Shown one piece after another: positions 35,015 to 43,451 of a stretch of 60,245 nt of DNA (positions within the stretch are counted from its first letter, which is position 1; every line of letters begins with the position of its first letter). The DNA comes from an uncultured Bacilli bacterium (GTDB taxonomy: Bacteria > Bacillota_I > Bacilli_A > RF39 > UBA660), in contig CAKOLK010000006.1 of NCBI GenBank assembly GCA_934096275.1, forward strand, positions 1-60,245, written 5' to 3'. Both the position numbers and the translations under genes were made by a program. Under the pieces are notes generated by a model. That model had not been told where the DNA came from, did not search any database, and was given only the letters and a program-made list of their open reading frames with translations.

Positions 35015-37315
35015 TTATACAAGTTCTACATTCATAATACTAGAGATTTTTATATCTTTGTTTCCATTATAAATATTATCTATAATAATGTTTTCTAAAC
35101 TATTGTATATTACTTTGTCTATTTTTCTGGCACCATATGTTTCATATTCACATAAATCTTTTATTTCTTGTTCTATATTTCTTGATATGGTTAAGTTTAT
35201 ATTTTTATCTTTGTATTTTTTTCTTAAATTGTTTATTTTGTTTCTTATTATTTTTAGAACTGTTTCTTCGTCCATTTGATTGAAGAATATAATTTTATTT
35301 ATTCTATTTACAAAAGATATTCCTAAGATTTGATTTATGTCTGTATTTTTGTTTTTATTGTTGTTGAATCCTAGTTGTCTTTTTTCGCATCCTATATTAG
35401 AGGTCATTATGATGATTGTGTTTCTAAAGTTGATTTCTTCACCTTTGGAGTTTTTTGCTATTCCTTCGTCTAGTATTTGAAGAAACAAGTTAATTACATC
35501 TGGACTTGCTTTTTCTATTTCGTCTAAGAGGATTAGACTATGAGGATTGTCTTTTATTTGTTCAAAGACATTTTTATTGTCATCATATCCAACATATCCT
35601 GGAGGGGAACCTATTAATTTGCTTACTGAATGATTTTCTTTGTATTCACTCATATCTAATCTTATTAAACTGTCTTTTTTATAATAGTTTTTAGCATATT
35701 CTTTTACTAATAGAGTTTTTCCTACTCCGGATGGACCCACGAATAAGAATGATAATGGTTTTGTTTTGTCATAGTCATAGTTATATTTTTTTATTATATC
35801 GCATAGTGTATCCACTGCTTCTTGTTGTCCTAGTACTGTTTTATTTATTTTGTTTTTAACTTTTAACCACATGTTTTTATCATCTAAAAGAACAGGTATT
35901 TTTGATCTTGATTCTACTACTTCGATTACGTCTTTTATGTTGACGTTGTGATAATTATTTGGTTGTTTATTCATTTCGTATTTATTTTTCTTGTCTTCGA
36001 GTAAGAGTTCTTTTTTTCTAAATTCTAAAGCATTTGTAAAATCATTTTTAATTATTGAATCATTTTTTAAGTCTTTTATTTTATTTAGTTCTATATAAAT
36101 ATCTTCTAGTTTGTTTGTCTTTTTGCAATTTGATATAAATGTTCTTGAGCATACTTCATCTAGAACGTCTATTGCTTTGTCTGGCATCATTCTATCATGG
36201 ATATATCTATTTGATAATGTTACTATTTCTTGTAGTATTTCATCGCTTATTTTTACTTTATGATATTTTTCGTATATTGGTCTTAGTTTTGTTAGTATTT
36301 GAAGAACTGTTTTGGTATCTGGTTCTTTTATGATTACTGTTTGAAATCTTCTTGATAGGGCTTTATCTTTTTCTATGTATTGTTTATATTCTTCGGTAGT
36401 AGTTGCTCCGATTATTTTGATTTTTCCTCTTGCAAGTGCTGGTTTTAAGATGTTTGATGCATCTATTGCTCCTTCGGCTCCTCCTGCTCCGACAAGGGTA
36501 TGAATTTCGTCTACAAATAATATTACATCATTTTCTTCTTCTAATTCTGTTATGATTTTGTTTATTCTTTCTTCAAATTCTCCTCGATATTTGGTACCTG
36601 CGACTAGTGATGCCATTGATACTGATACTATTCTTTTTTTACTTAGTGGTCCATATGTGTTATTGTTTGTTAATATCCTCGCTAGTTCTTCTACTATGGC
36701 GGTTTTTCCTACTCCTGCTTCTCCGATTAGTAATGGGTTGTTTTTGGTTCTACGTGATAGTATTTCTAGAACTCTTTTTATTTCTTTTTCTCTTCCTACG
36801 ACTGGATCTATTTCACCTTTTTTAGCTTTTTTATTTAGATCTATTCCGAAAGAATCTATCATTAATTTTTTATTATTTTTTTGATTTGGTATAAACTTTT
36901 CATCAAACTCATCATATAGTGTGTCTACATCTATTCCCATTCCTAGTAATATTCTGATTGCTATTCCTTCGCCTTCTTCAAGGAGTGCTAATAAAAGGTC
37001 GTGACTATCTACCAATTTTTTCTTTTTGTCATTTGAGATTAGTTCCGCTACTTCGATTATGTTTCTTAAAAGTGGTGTATAAAGATAATAGTCATTTTCT
37101 TTGCTTCCTGTTCCTACAATTTTAATTAGTTCATTTTTAAATATATCGTATGTTATGCCAGTTTTATTTAATAGTTTTATATCATCTTTTTCTCCCAGTT
37201 TTAAAAGTGATAAGAATAAGTGTTCACTACCAATGTATGGATGTTTTAACATTGCCATTTCTTTTTGCATATTTACTAATACTTTTTTTGCTTGTTCATC
37301 AAATTTTGAAAACAT
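35015..37315 (-). CDS. clpC: Clp ATPase of the ClpC type
   Basis: A 766-aa AAA+ unfoldase. Two Clp_N repeats (1-140), first AAA module with Walker A GEAGVGKTA and Walker B VILFVDEIH, a short middle region with a UVR-like coiled coil (about 405-450, ALEFRKKELLLE), second AAA module with GPSGVGKTL and LILLDEIEKA, and the C-terminal D2-small domain. ClpC feeds ClpP. The usual ctsR-mcsA-mcsB genes upstream are absent and I see no CtsR heptad repeat. Start ATG at 37315; the longer frame begins with TTG inside the RBS. Confidence 0.93.
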   Translation of the reverse strand: MFSKFDEQAKKVLVNMQKEMAMLKHPYIGSEHLFLSLLKLGEKDDIKLLNKTGITYDIFKNELIKIVGTGSKENDYYLYTPLLRNIIEVAELISNDKKKKLVDSHDLLLALLEEGEGIAIRILLGMGIDVDTLYDEFDEKFIPNQKNNKKLMIDSFGIDLNKKAKKGEIDPVVGREKEIKRVLEILSRRTKNNPLLIGEAGVGKTAIVEELARILTNNNTYGPLSKKRIVSVSMASLVAGTKYRGEFEERINKIITELEEENDVILFVDEIHTLVGAGGAEGAIDASNILKPALARGKIKIIGATTTEEYKQYIEKDKALSRRFQTVIIKEPDTKTVLQILTKLRPIYEKYHKVKISDEILQEIVTLSNRYIHDRMMPDKAIDVLDEVCSRTFISNCKKTNKLEDIYIELNKIKDLKNDSIIKNDFTNALEFRKKELLLEDKKNKYEMNKQPNNYHNVNIKDVIEVVESRSKIPVLLDDKNMWLKVKNKINKTVLGQQEAVDTLCDIIKKYNYDYDKTKPLSFLFVGPSGVGKTLLVKEYAKNYYKKDSLIRLDMSEYKENHSVSKLIGSPPGYVGYDDNKNVFEQIKDNPHSLILLDEIEKASPDVINLFLQILDEGIAKNSKGEEINFRNTIIIMTSNIGCEKRQLGFNNNKNKNTDINQILGISFVNRINKIIFFNQMDEETVLKIIRNKINNLRKKYKDKNINLTISRNIEQEIKDLCEYETYGARKIDKVIYNSLENIIIDNIYNGNKDIKISSIMNVELV

Positions 37316-37373
37316 TTTTATATCACCCAATAATAGTGTATGTAGACTGTCTAAAAAAATAATTTTTTTTATT

Positions 37374-37402
37374 CAACAAAAAAAGAGCAATTGCTTGCTC
37401 TT
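37374..37402 (-). terminator. Terminator of the YfcC-type transporter gene
   Basis: Perfect stem AAGAGCAA-GCAA-TTGCTCTT (37383-37402) and T-run on the minus strand, two bases after the transporter stop. Confidence 0.85.
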
Positions 37403-37403
37403 A

Positions 37404-38888
37404 TTAGATTAATGTTAATACTGTAAATACGATAAATGATATTACTAGTAAGCATAAAGCGTATTTCCAGATGAATTTTAACCATTCTGTATATTTAACT
37501 TCAGATATTGATAATGAAGTTAATAATAGTACACTTGTTGGCGCTACTAACATAACTAATGCATATAAGTTAGTAAATACTAAGCCTATTAATGAGTATA
37601 GTGATGTATCTTTAATAGTTTGAACAAATGTATATACAATGTAGTATCCATAGTATGAGAAGTCTGGGTAGAATACACTGCTTATTATTGCATGTAATCC
37701 AGATGTCACTATATTGAATGAATCAGTTAATCCTGTTATCCAAGTAGTGATGACTCCTAGTACTGGATAATAAATAGCAAATACGAAGATAGAGTATGCT
37801 ATTAATGCTAAGAATGCTGGTACTACATATTCTTTTATTCCTTTTACAAATGCGTCAAAAGCATCTTTTAGTTTAACTTTGTAAACTATTGCTAATGTTG
37901 CTACTGCAAATAGGATCATGATTGAGTATGATACATATCTAGTTGATGATGTCCAAGTACCGAATGCATCTAATCCACCGAATAGTTTTTCTACTACTTT
38001 AAATCCTCCGATTTTCCATTTATTCATGATTGTATCATGAGCTGTTGCAAACCAGTTACTACTAAAGATGTTACCCCAAGCAGTTGTACCAAGAATTAAT
38101 ACTAAGAATAGTAGTCCTAATACTAATAGTAATGGCCATACTTTCTTTTCTTTTTCTTCAGTTTTTTCTTTCTTATCTGCTTTTTTAACTTTTTCTTTTT
38201 TAGTTTCAGATTTTACTGTTTTTTTAGCAGCCTTTTCTTTTGATTTTTTTGCTTTGTTAGCAGTTTTTTCTGGTAGCATGTTATTCTTTTTCATATAGAT
38301 TAGTGTGAATCCAATTAATAGTCCTAAAGCTAATACAAATAATATTACTTTTGCTAGAATATTATCTGTTGGTTTAGTTTGCATGAATCCATCTAAGTAT
38401 CCATATAATGTTCCTGCATATGTTGCTCCATACATACCAACGATTGTTGCACCAAATGTTGCCACTAATGCAATTATCTTATCATATCCCATCATTAATA
38501 CTAATGAGATGATGAATGGGAATAGAATAAGTAATCCTAGTTCTAATCCTGTTATTGATGAAATGATTGCCATCAATACGATTATTGTAATTAGGACTAA
38601 TTTTTCTTTTCCTTTGAATTTTTCTGCTAATTTTTCAATTGCAGGTTTATAGGCTCCAGTTGCATCCATTACAGCATATAATCCTCCGATTAGAAGAATG
38701 AATACGATAACGTTTGAGAAGCCTGCGAATGCATCGATAAATGTTGAACCAAATTTAGTTAGTCCAATTTGGTATGATGCTTCGACTTTCCATCCAAATA
38801 TGCTTACTACTATTGGAACTAGCCAAGATAATAGAACATAACCTGCTAAGACTATTCCTAGTATCTTAAATAAATTATTTTTCTTCAT
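37404..38888 (-). CDS. YfcC/DcuC-superfamily membrane transporter
   Basis: A 494-aa protein with about 11-12 transmembrane helices. Sequence character (N-terminal LSWLVPI, FSNVIVFILLIGGLYAVMDATGA, ITGLELGLLILFPFI, and a C-terminal LVAPTSVLLLTSLSISEVKYTEWLKF) places it with the YfcC / C4-dicarboxylate anaerobic carrier superfamily, whose Gram-positive members are often amino-acid or arginine/ornithine transporters. A Lys/Glu-rich cytoplasmic loop of about 40 residues (about 205-245) splits the two halves. Substrate cannot be told from the sequence. Monocistronic with its own terminator. Confidence 0.75.
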   Translation of the reverse strand: MKKNNLFKILGIVLAGYVLLSWLVPIVVSIFGWKVEASYQIGLTKFGSTFIDAFAGFSNVIVFILLIGGLYAVMDATGAYKPAIEKLAEKFKGKEKLVLITIIVLMAIISSITGLELGLLILFPFIISLVLMMGYDKIIALVATFGATIVGMYGATYAGTLYGYLDGFMQTKPTDNILAKVILFVLALGLLIGFTLIYMKKNNMLPEKTANKAKKSKEKAAKKTVKSETKKEKVKKADKKEKTEEKEKKVWPLLLVLGLLFLVLILGTTAWGNIFSSNWFATAHDTIMNKWKIGGFKVVEKLFGGLDAFGTWTSSTRYVSYSIMILFAVATLAIVYKVKLKDAFDAFVKGIKEYVVPAFLALIAYSIFVFAIYYPVLGVITTWITGLTDSFNIVTSGLHAIISSVFYPDFSYYGYYIVYTFVQTIKDTSLYSLIGLVFTNLYALVMLVAPTSVLLLTSLSISEVKYTEWLKFIWKYALCLLVISFIVFTVLTLI

Positions 38889-38966
38889 ATCTTTTAACCT
38901 CCTAATACAATTATCACACTTTTATCAAAAAAAATAAAGTAAAATATGTAAAAAAGTGGTATTTTA

Positions 38967-38993
38967 ACGAAAAAAGCACTTTATTTAGTGCTT
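38967..38993 (-). terminator. Terminator after the lysS-linked 127-aa gene
   Basis: Stem AAGCACT / AGTGCTT (38974-38993) and a T-run on the minus strand, at the stop codon of the 127-aa gene. Confidence 0.85.
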
Positions 38994-39375
38994 ATCTCAT
39001 TGATTTTTTCATTTTATATGTTTCAACTAATTCTTCTGAATCGTCCATGTATGTTTTTAATTTACTTTCTAATTGTTTTAATAATTTAAACAATTCTATT
39101 GTTTTTTCATCAGTTGCTACTAAGATTGGTTCTGGTTTTATAACATTGTATGATGCCACTTCGTATGGCGCTTGATAATAAATACCTTCTTCATTTTCAT
39201 CTAAATATAATTGTTCTGTTGAACAAGGTGCTAAAATATATTTTTCCAAGCCTATTCTTTTGTACAAATTATATATAACTTTGTCAATGTTATCTCTAGT
39301 TAATTCTATAGATGTTAGATCAATACTTTGTGGATCGACTTCTAACTCTACTTGTGCCATTCCTTTTACTTTCAT
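38992..39375 (-). CDS. Unknown small soluble protein downstream of lysS
   Basis: Unrecognised protein of 127 aa. The first half is mixed strands and helices with QVELEVDPQSIDLTSIELT and YNLYKRIGLEKYILAPCSTEQLYL; the second ends in a Lys/Glu-rich helix. No signal or membrane segment. It starts 18 nt after lysS with RBS AAAGGAG and ends at a terminator, so it is the second gene of the T-box-controlled lysS transcript. No link to lysine metabolism is visible. Confidence 0.65.
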   Translation of the reverse strand: MKVKGMAQVELEVDPQSIDLTSIELTRDNIDKVIYNLYKRIGLEKYILAPCSTEQLYLDENEEGIYYQAPYEVASYNVIKPEPILVATDEKTIELFKLLKQLESKLKTYMDDSEELVETYKMKKSMR

Positions 39376-39393
39376 GTTTATTCTCCTTTGTTA

Positions 39394-40875
39394 TTATTCT
39401 CTATTTTTCATATGTGGGAACAGAATTACTTCTCTTATTGTATCTACTCCGGTTGCTAACATTACTAGTCTATCTATACCAATTCCCATTCCTCCGGTTG
39501 GTGGAAGTCCGTATTCTAATGCTTCGCAAAAGTCTTCATCCATGTCGCTTGCTTCATCGTTTCCAAGTTTTTGTTCTTCTACTTGAGCTTCGAATCTTGC
39601 TCTTTGATCAATTGGATCGTTTAATTCTGTAAAGGCATTTGCATATTCAGTGTTTACTATGAATAGTTCAAATCTATCTGTAAATAATGGATTTTCTCTA
39701 TTTCTTTTTGATAATGGACTTATATCAGTTGGATGTCCATAGATGAATGTTGGTTGAATAATTTTGTCTTCACAATATTTTTCGAAGAATGCTTCTACTA
39801 TGTGTCCATATAGGAAATGATCTTCTACTTCAATACCGTGTTCTAATGCTAGTTTTTTACATTCTTCAAGATCTGTTATTTCAAAGAAGTCTACTCCACA
39901 TTCATTTTTTATTGCTTCGCACATATGAACTCTTGCAAATGGTTTTTCAAAGTCAAGCATATGACCTTTGTATTCAAATTGTAGTTCTCCACGCACTTCC
40001 GTTAAAACTTTTTTGATTATTCTTTCTGCTGTGTCCATCATTCCTTCCATATCAGAGAATGCTTTGTATAATTCAATTGTAGTGAATTCTGGATTGTGGT
40101 TTCTATCCATTCCTTCATTTCTGAAGATTCTTCCTATTTCATATACTGCATCCATTCCTCCGACAATTAGTCTTTTTAGATGTAGTTCTGTTGCTATACG
40201 AAGATACATATCAATATCTAAAGCATTATGATGGGTAATGAATGGTCTTGCTGCTGCTCCTCCTTGTATTGTTCCTAGTATTGGAGTTTCTACTTCAACG
40301 TATCCTTCACTGTCTAGTAAGTTTTGAATTGCACGTATTGCTTTTGGTCTTGCAAATGCAATTTTTCTTGCTTCTTCATTCATTATTAAGTCTACATAAC
40401 GTCTTCTGTATCTTTCTTCTACGTCTGATAGACCGTGGTATTTTTCTGGTAGTGGTCTTAGTGATTTAACTATGTGATGATATTTTGTAGCTTTTACACT
40501 TAATTCTCCAGTATTAGTTTTCATCACTAGTCCTTCAATTCCTACTATATCACCGATGTCTGCTTTATCGAATAGTTCATATTCAAAGTCCCCAATTTCA
40601 TCTTTTCTTACGTATATTTGAATTTGACCATATTTATCTTGGATATGCATGAATCCTACTTTACCTTTTCCTCTTTTGGTCATTATACGTCCCGCGATTG
40701 TTACTGGTATTTCTACTTCATGTAATTCTTCTTTTGTCATTTCTTCATATTTTTCTTTTATTTCTTTTGAGTTGCTAGTTAAATCTATACGATAACCAAA
40801 TGGTTCAATTCCTTTAGCACGTAAGTCCTCAGCTTTTTGTCTTCTTATTAATTCTTGTTCTGTAAATTCTTTCAT
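39394..40875 (-). CDS. lysS: Lysyl-tRNA synthetase (class II)
   Basis: A 493-aa class II synthetase: N-terminal OB-fold (IAGRIMTKRGKGKVGFMHIQD), motif 1 near VETPIL, motif 2 FRNEGMDRNHNPEFTTIE, and motif 3 GIGIDRLVMLAT near the C-terminus. It charges tRNA-Lys. It is preceded by a T-box leader with a Lys specifier; a tRNA-Lys (UUU) gene lies elsewhere in the window. RBS GGAG is 9 nt before ATG. Confidence 0.99.
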   Translation of the reverse strand: MKEFTEQELIRRQKAEDLRAKGIEPFGYRIDLTSNSKEIKEKYEEMTKEELHEVEIPVTIAGRIMTKRGKGKVGFMHIQDKYGQIQIYVRKDEIGDFEYELFDKADIGDIVGIEGLVMKTNTGELSVKATKYHHIVKSLRPLPEKYHGLSDVEERYRRRYVDLIMNEEARKIAFARPKAIRAIQNLLDSEGYVEVETPILGTIQGGAAARPFITHHNALDIDMYLRIATELHLKRLIVGGMDAVYEIGRIFRNEGMDRNHNPEFTTIELYKAFSDMEGMMDTAERIIKKVLTEVRGELQFEYKGHMLDFEKPFARVHMCEAIKNECGVDFFEITDLEECKKLALEHGIEVEDHFLYGHIVEAFFEKYCEDKIIQPTFIYGHPTDISPLSKRNRENPLFTDRFELFIVNTEYANAFTELNDPIDQRARFEAQVEEQKLGNDEASDMDEDFCEALEYGLPPTGGMGIGIDRLVMLATGVDTIREVILFPHMKNRE

Positions 40876-40896
40876 TTTAACACTCCTTTTATTTAC

Positions 40897-41107
40897 AAAA
40901 AAAAGTTAATGATGAAAGGGCGTTTTATCGCGGTACCACCTTTCTTATCATTAACTGATATCTCTTATTGATAACGGTTTATTAACCGGGCTTTTGCCAT
41001 CTCCACAGTTTTAGTTCCTTATAGAATGTTACTAAGTTGCACCAACCCTTAGCTCTCTTTGAATCATTGCTATAATTATTGTGCTTTTGCACCTGCTTCA
41101 TAAATAT
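40897..41107 (-). promoter_or_regulatory. T-box riboswitch upstream of lysS (specifier AAA)
   Basis: Minus strand has Stem I with GAGAGCTAAGGGTTGGTGCAAC-type apical loop, a specifier segment GGAACTAAAACTGTGGAG with Lys codon AAA within 41009-41012, the T-box AAAGGTGGTACCGCG (40929-40943), and a long terminator stem GTTAATGAT... / ...ATCATTAAC with eight T (40897-40955). Uncharged tRNA-Lys would switch on lysS and the following 127-aa gene. Confidence 0.93.
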
Positions 41108-41113
41108 GCATTT

Positions 41114-41142
41114 AATTTATCATTATTTAGTTTATTTGTCAA
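41114..41142 (-). promoter_or_regulatory. Promoter of the lysS T-box transcript
   Basis: Minus strand TTGACA (41137-41142), 17-nt spacer, TAAATT (41114-41119). Confidence 0.8.
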
Positions 41143-41172
41143 CTATTTTTAAAAAAAATAAGAAAATAGAGA

Positions 41173-41373
41173 CTATTTTCTGTTATATTTTTTATTAAAC
41201 TTTTCAACATTACCTGTTAAAGTTGCTGTTCCTTGTTTTCCTGTATAGAATGGATGACATTTAGAACATATTTCAACATGGATTTCGTCTTCTTTTTTTG
41301 TTGAGTTTGCAGTGAAAGTTTCACCACATGCACATATAAATTTAGTTGGTTTTGTTTCAATTACTTTTTTCAT
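41173..41373 (-). CDS. rpmE: Ribosomal protein L31 (zinc-binding type)
   Basis: A 66-aa protein: CACGETF and CSKCHPFYTGKQ give the four Cys of the zinc-binding (C+) form, and the C-terminal FNKKYN is typical of the family. In Bacillus the zinc form is replaced by a Cys-free paralogue under zinc limitation. It has its own promoter and a short leader hairpin. Confidence 0.96.
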   Translation of the reverse strand: MKKVIETKPTKFICACGETFTANSTKKEDEIHVEICSKCHPFYTGKQGTATLTGNVEKFNKKYNRK

Positions 41374-41391
41374 TTTGCATCTCCTTCCGCC

Positions 41392-41407
41392 ATGACATTT
41401 AAGTCAT
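41392..41407 (-). promoter_or_regulatory. Leader hairpin before rpmE (possible L31 autoregulatory site)
   Basis: ATGAC-TTAAAT-GTCAT forms a short hairpin right before the rpmE RBS (CGGAAGGAG). L31 leaders of about this size are known in Firmicutes. The match to a specific Rfam family was not checked. Confidence 0.4.
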
Positions 41408-41428
41408 AGTAATAATTAATTCTTGTAT

Positions 41429-41457
41429 AGTATATCAAACTTTTTTAAATATTGCAA
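41429..41457 (-). promoter_or_regulatory. Promoter of rpmE
   Basis: Minus strand TTGCAA (41452-41457), 17-nt spacer, TATACT (41429-41434). Confidence 0.75.
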
Positions 41458-41473
41458 TATTTTTGTTGTTTTT

Positions 41474-42742
41474 TTAGCTATTAACAGGTATTTCTTCGAC
41501 TATTTTGATATCTGCTCCAACATTTGTTAATTTTTCAATTATTCCTTCATATCCTCTTAGAATGTGTTCTACTTCGGATATGGTTGTTTTGTTTTCTGCG
41601 ATTAAACCTGCGATTACTAATGAAGCTCCCGCTCTTAAGTCGGTTGCTACTACCTCTGTTCCTACTAGTTTTGTTTTTCCTATTACTATTGCAGTATCCT
41701 TTTCTGTTTTTATATTAGCTCCCATCTTATTTAGATATGGAACATGCATAAATCTGTTTTCATATAATGTTTCTTTTATTGTTGATTGACCTTCGCATTG
41801 TGTTGTAAATACAGAAAATGGTTGTTGAAGATCCGTTGGAAAGGCTGGATAATATGATGTTACTATATCTATTGCTTTTAAGTTGTCACTTTTGTTACAC
41901 ATAATATTGTCTATTCCAATTTGTATGTTAGCATTTGCTTCTTCTAATTTATCAGTCAATGATTTTAAATGTTCTGGAACTATGTTATCTATTTTTAGGT
42001 TTTCTCCGATTAGAGAACCCATTATTACATATGTTCCTGCTTCAATTCTGTCTGGAATTACTTCAGTTTGACCCTTTGACAAGTAGTTTACTCCAGTTAT
42101 TGTTATTTTTTCTGTACCTTCACCACTTATTTTTGCCCCCATGCTTTTTAAGAATTGAGCTACATTTATTATTTCTGGTTCTTTAGCAGCATTACTTATG
42201 GTTGTTATACCTTCGGCTTTTATTGCTGCGAACATTATATTTATTGTTGCTCCGACCGAAGCTTTTTCTAGCGTAATATCTGCTCCTGTTAATTTTTCTG
42301 CTTTTATTATATATTTATCGCCTTTTTCTTCTACTATCGCCCCTAGTTTTTTGAATCCTTCAAGATGATAGTTTATTGGTCTTGAACCTATTTTACATCC
42401 TCCTGGAAAGTTCATTTCAACATATTTATATTTTGTTAAAAGGGCTCCCATAAAATAGTATGAAGCTCTTAGTTTACTAGATATTTCTTCCGGTATTGAT
42501 TTGTTGTGCATATTTGTTGGATCTATTATCATTGACTCTGTTGCTCTTTTTGTCTTAATAGCTAAAAAAGATAATATGCTTTCTAATGAGTTTATGTCTG
42601 ATATTTCAGGAATATTACATATTGTTGATGGTTCATCTGATATAATTGCTGCTGGTATTAACGCTACCGCAGCATTTTTAGCACCACTTATTCTTATTGT
42701 TCCAGACAGTTTTTTATTTCCATTTATAATTATTTTTTTCAC
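41474..42742 (-). CDS. murA: UDP-N-acetylglucosamine 1-carboxyvinyltransferase
   Basis: A 422-aa EPSP-synthase-fold enzyme, first committed step of peptidoglycan synthesis. ISGAKNAAVALIPAAII at the N-terminus, the active-site loop PGGCKIGSRPINYHLEGF with the catalytic (fosfomycin-target) Cys at about residue 116, and DLRAGASLVIAGL near the C-terminus are diagnostic. Its presence shows the organism makes a wall, against a Mycoplasma-type wall-less cell. Confidence 0.97.
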   Translation of the reverse strand: MKKIIINGNKKLSGTIRISGAKNAAVALIPAAIISDEPSTICNIPEISDINSLESILSFLAIKTKRATESMIIDPTNMHNKSIPEEISSKLRASYYFMGALLTKYKYVEMNFPGGCKIGSRPINYHLEGFKKLGAIVEEKGDKYIIKAEKLTGADITLEKASVGATINIMFAAIKAEGITTISNAAKEPEIINVAQFLKSMGAKISGEGTEKITITGVNYLSKGQTEVIPDRIEAGTYVIMGSLIGENLKIDNIVPEHLKSLTDKLEEANANIQIGIDNIMCNKSDNLKAIDIVTSYYPAFPTDLQQPFSVFTTQCEGQSTIKETLYENRFMHVPYLNKMGANIKTEKDTAIVIGKTKLVGTEVVATDLRAGASLVIAGLIAENKTTISEVEHILRGYEGIIEKLTNVGADIKIVEEIPVNS

Positions 42743-42879
42743 TTCGCTACCTCGCTATTTGTTTATATTTTAGTATATGCGTTTATCATATATTTTGCTA
42801 TTTCTCAATTTCATTTACTATAATATCATGTTTTTATAAACAATGCAATGTTTGTTCCTCGAAACGCTGTCTTATTACA

Positions 42880-43370
42880 TTAAAACATTTCTATTAATTG
42901 ATCTAGTTTATCAACAACTTTGAAGCCTTTTCCATTCTTCTTTTGAGAGAATCTAACTGGGATTCCACCTTCATGTTCCCATTCTCTTAAGTTTCCTGCA
43001 TAATCGTCCACCAATACAGAATCTTTTGTATGAACCATTTTAGTTTTTGATATTGCTTTAGGACAAGGTATAATTGTTATATCTTTGAAATATTTTCTTA
43101 GATATTTAATCTTTAGTTCTGCTTCATGTAGAGAATTTACATGAGTTAAAATAGCAAGATTGAACTTGGCGCTGTCAATTATTTTTTGAATGCAATTAAT
43201 ACTATCGTTTATGATGTATTTGTCTTTTATTATTTTTGTCCAATCATAATTAACAAAGAATTCTTTTACTTTTCTTCAGGAACATTATCTTCTTTTAGTT
43301 TTTGATATAGGGGATTTATTGTATCTAATATAACTCCATCAAAATCAATGTATAAGTTTATTTTTTCCAT
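42880..43370 (-). pseudogene. Frameshifted HAD-type 5'-nucleotidase (NT5C-like)
   Basis: The gene starts at ATG 43370 after RBS GGAGG with MEKINLYIDFDGVILDT, the HAD nucleophile motif (DFDGV). After codon 34 the frame hits TAA (43266-43268) in GAAGAAAAGTAAAAG. Adding one A to the A4 run at 43269-43273 restores a frame that runs to TAA at 42880: EEKVKEFF, then ILTHVNS, K of motif III in KAISKTKMVH, and LVDDYAGNLREWEHEGG (acidic motif IV). The whole reading is typical of the NT5C / 5'(3')-deoxyribonucleotidase family, about 163 aa. It is either a recent frameshift or a sequencing error at a short homopolymer. All other motifs are intact. Confidence 0.8.
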
Positions 43371-43418
43371 ATATACCTCCATCTTTTTATATTATAATAC
43401 TATTTTTAAGTATTTTAT

Positions 43419-43450
43419 GCAAGAAAAAGAGCAATTTTTCAATCGCCCTT
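43419..43450 (-). terminator. Terminator of the repeat-containing surface protein gene
   Basis: Ten-position imperfect stem AAGGGCGATT / AATTGCTCTT with GAAA loop (43427-43450), then TTTTCTT on the minus strand. Confidence 0.7.
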
Positions 43451-43451
43451 A

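Noticed and set aside
41474..42742. AroA (EPSP synthase) instead of MurA
   Set aside because: The PGGCKIGSRPINYH loop with active-site Cys is specific to MurA.
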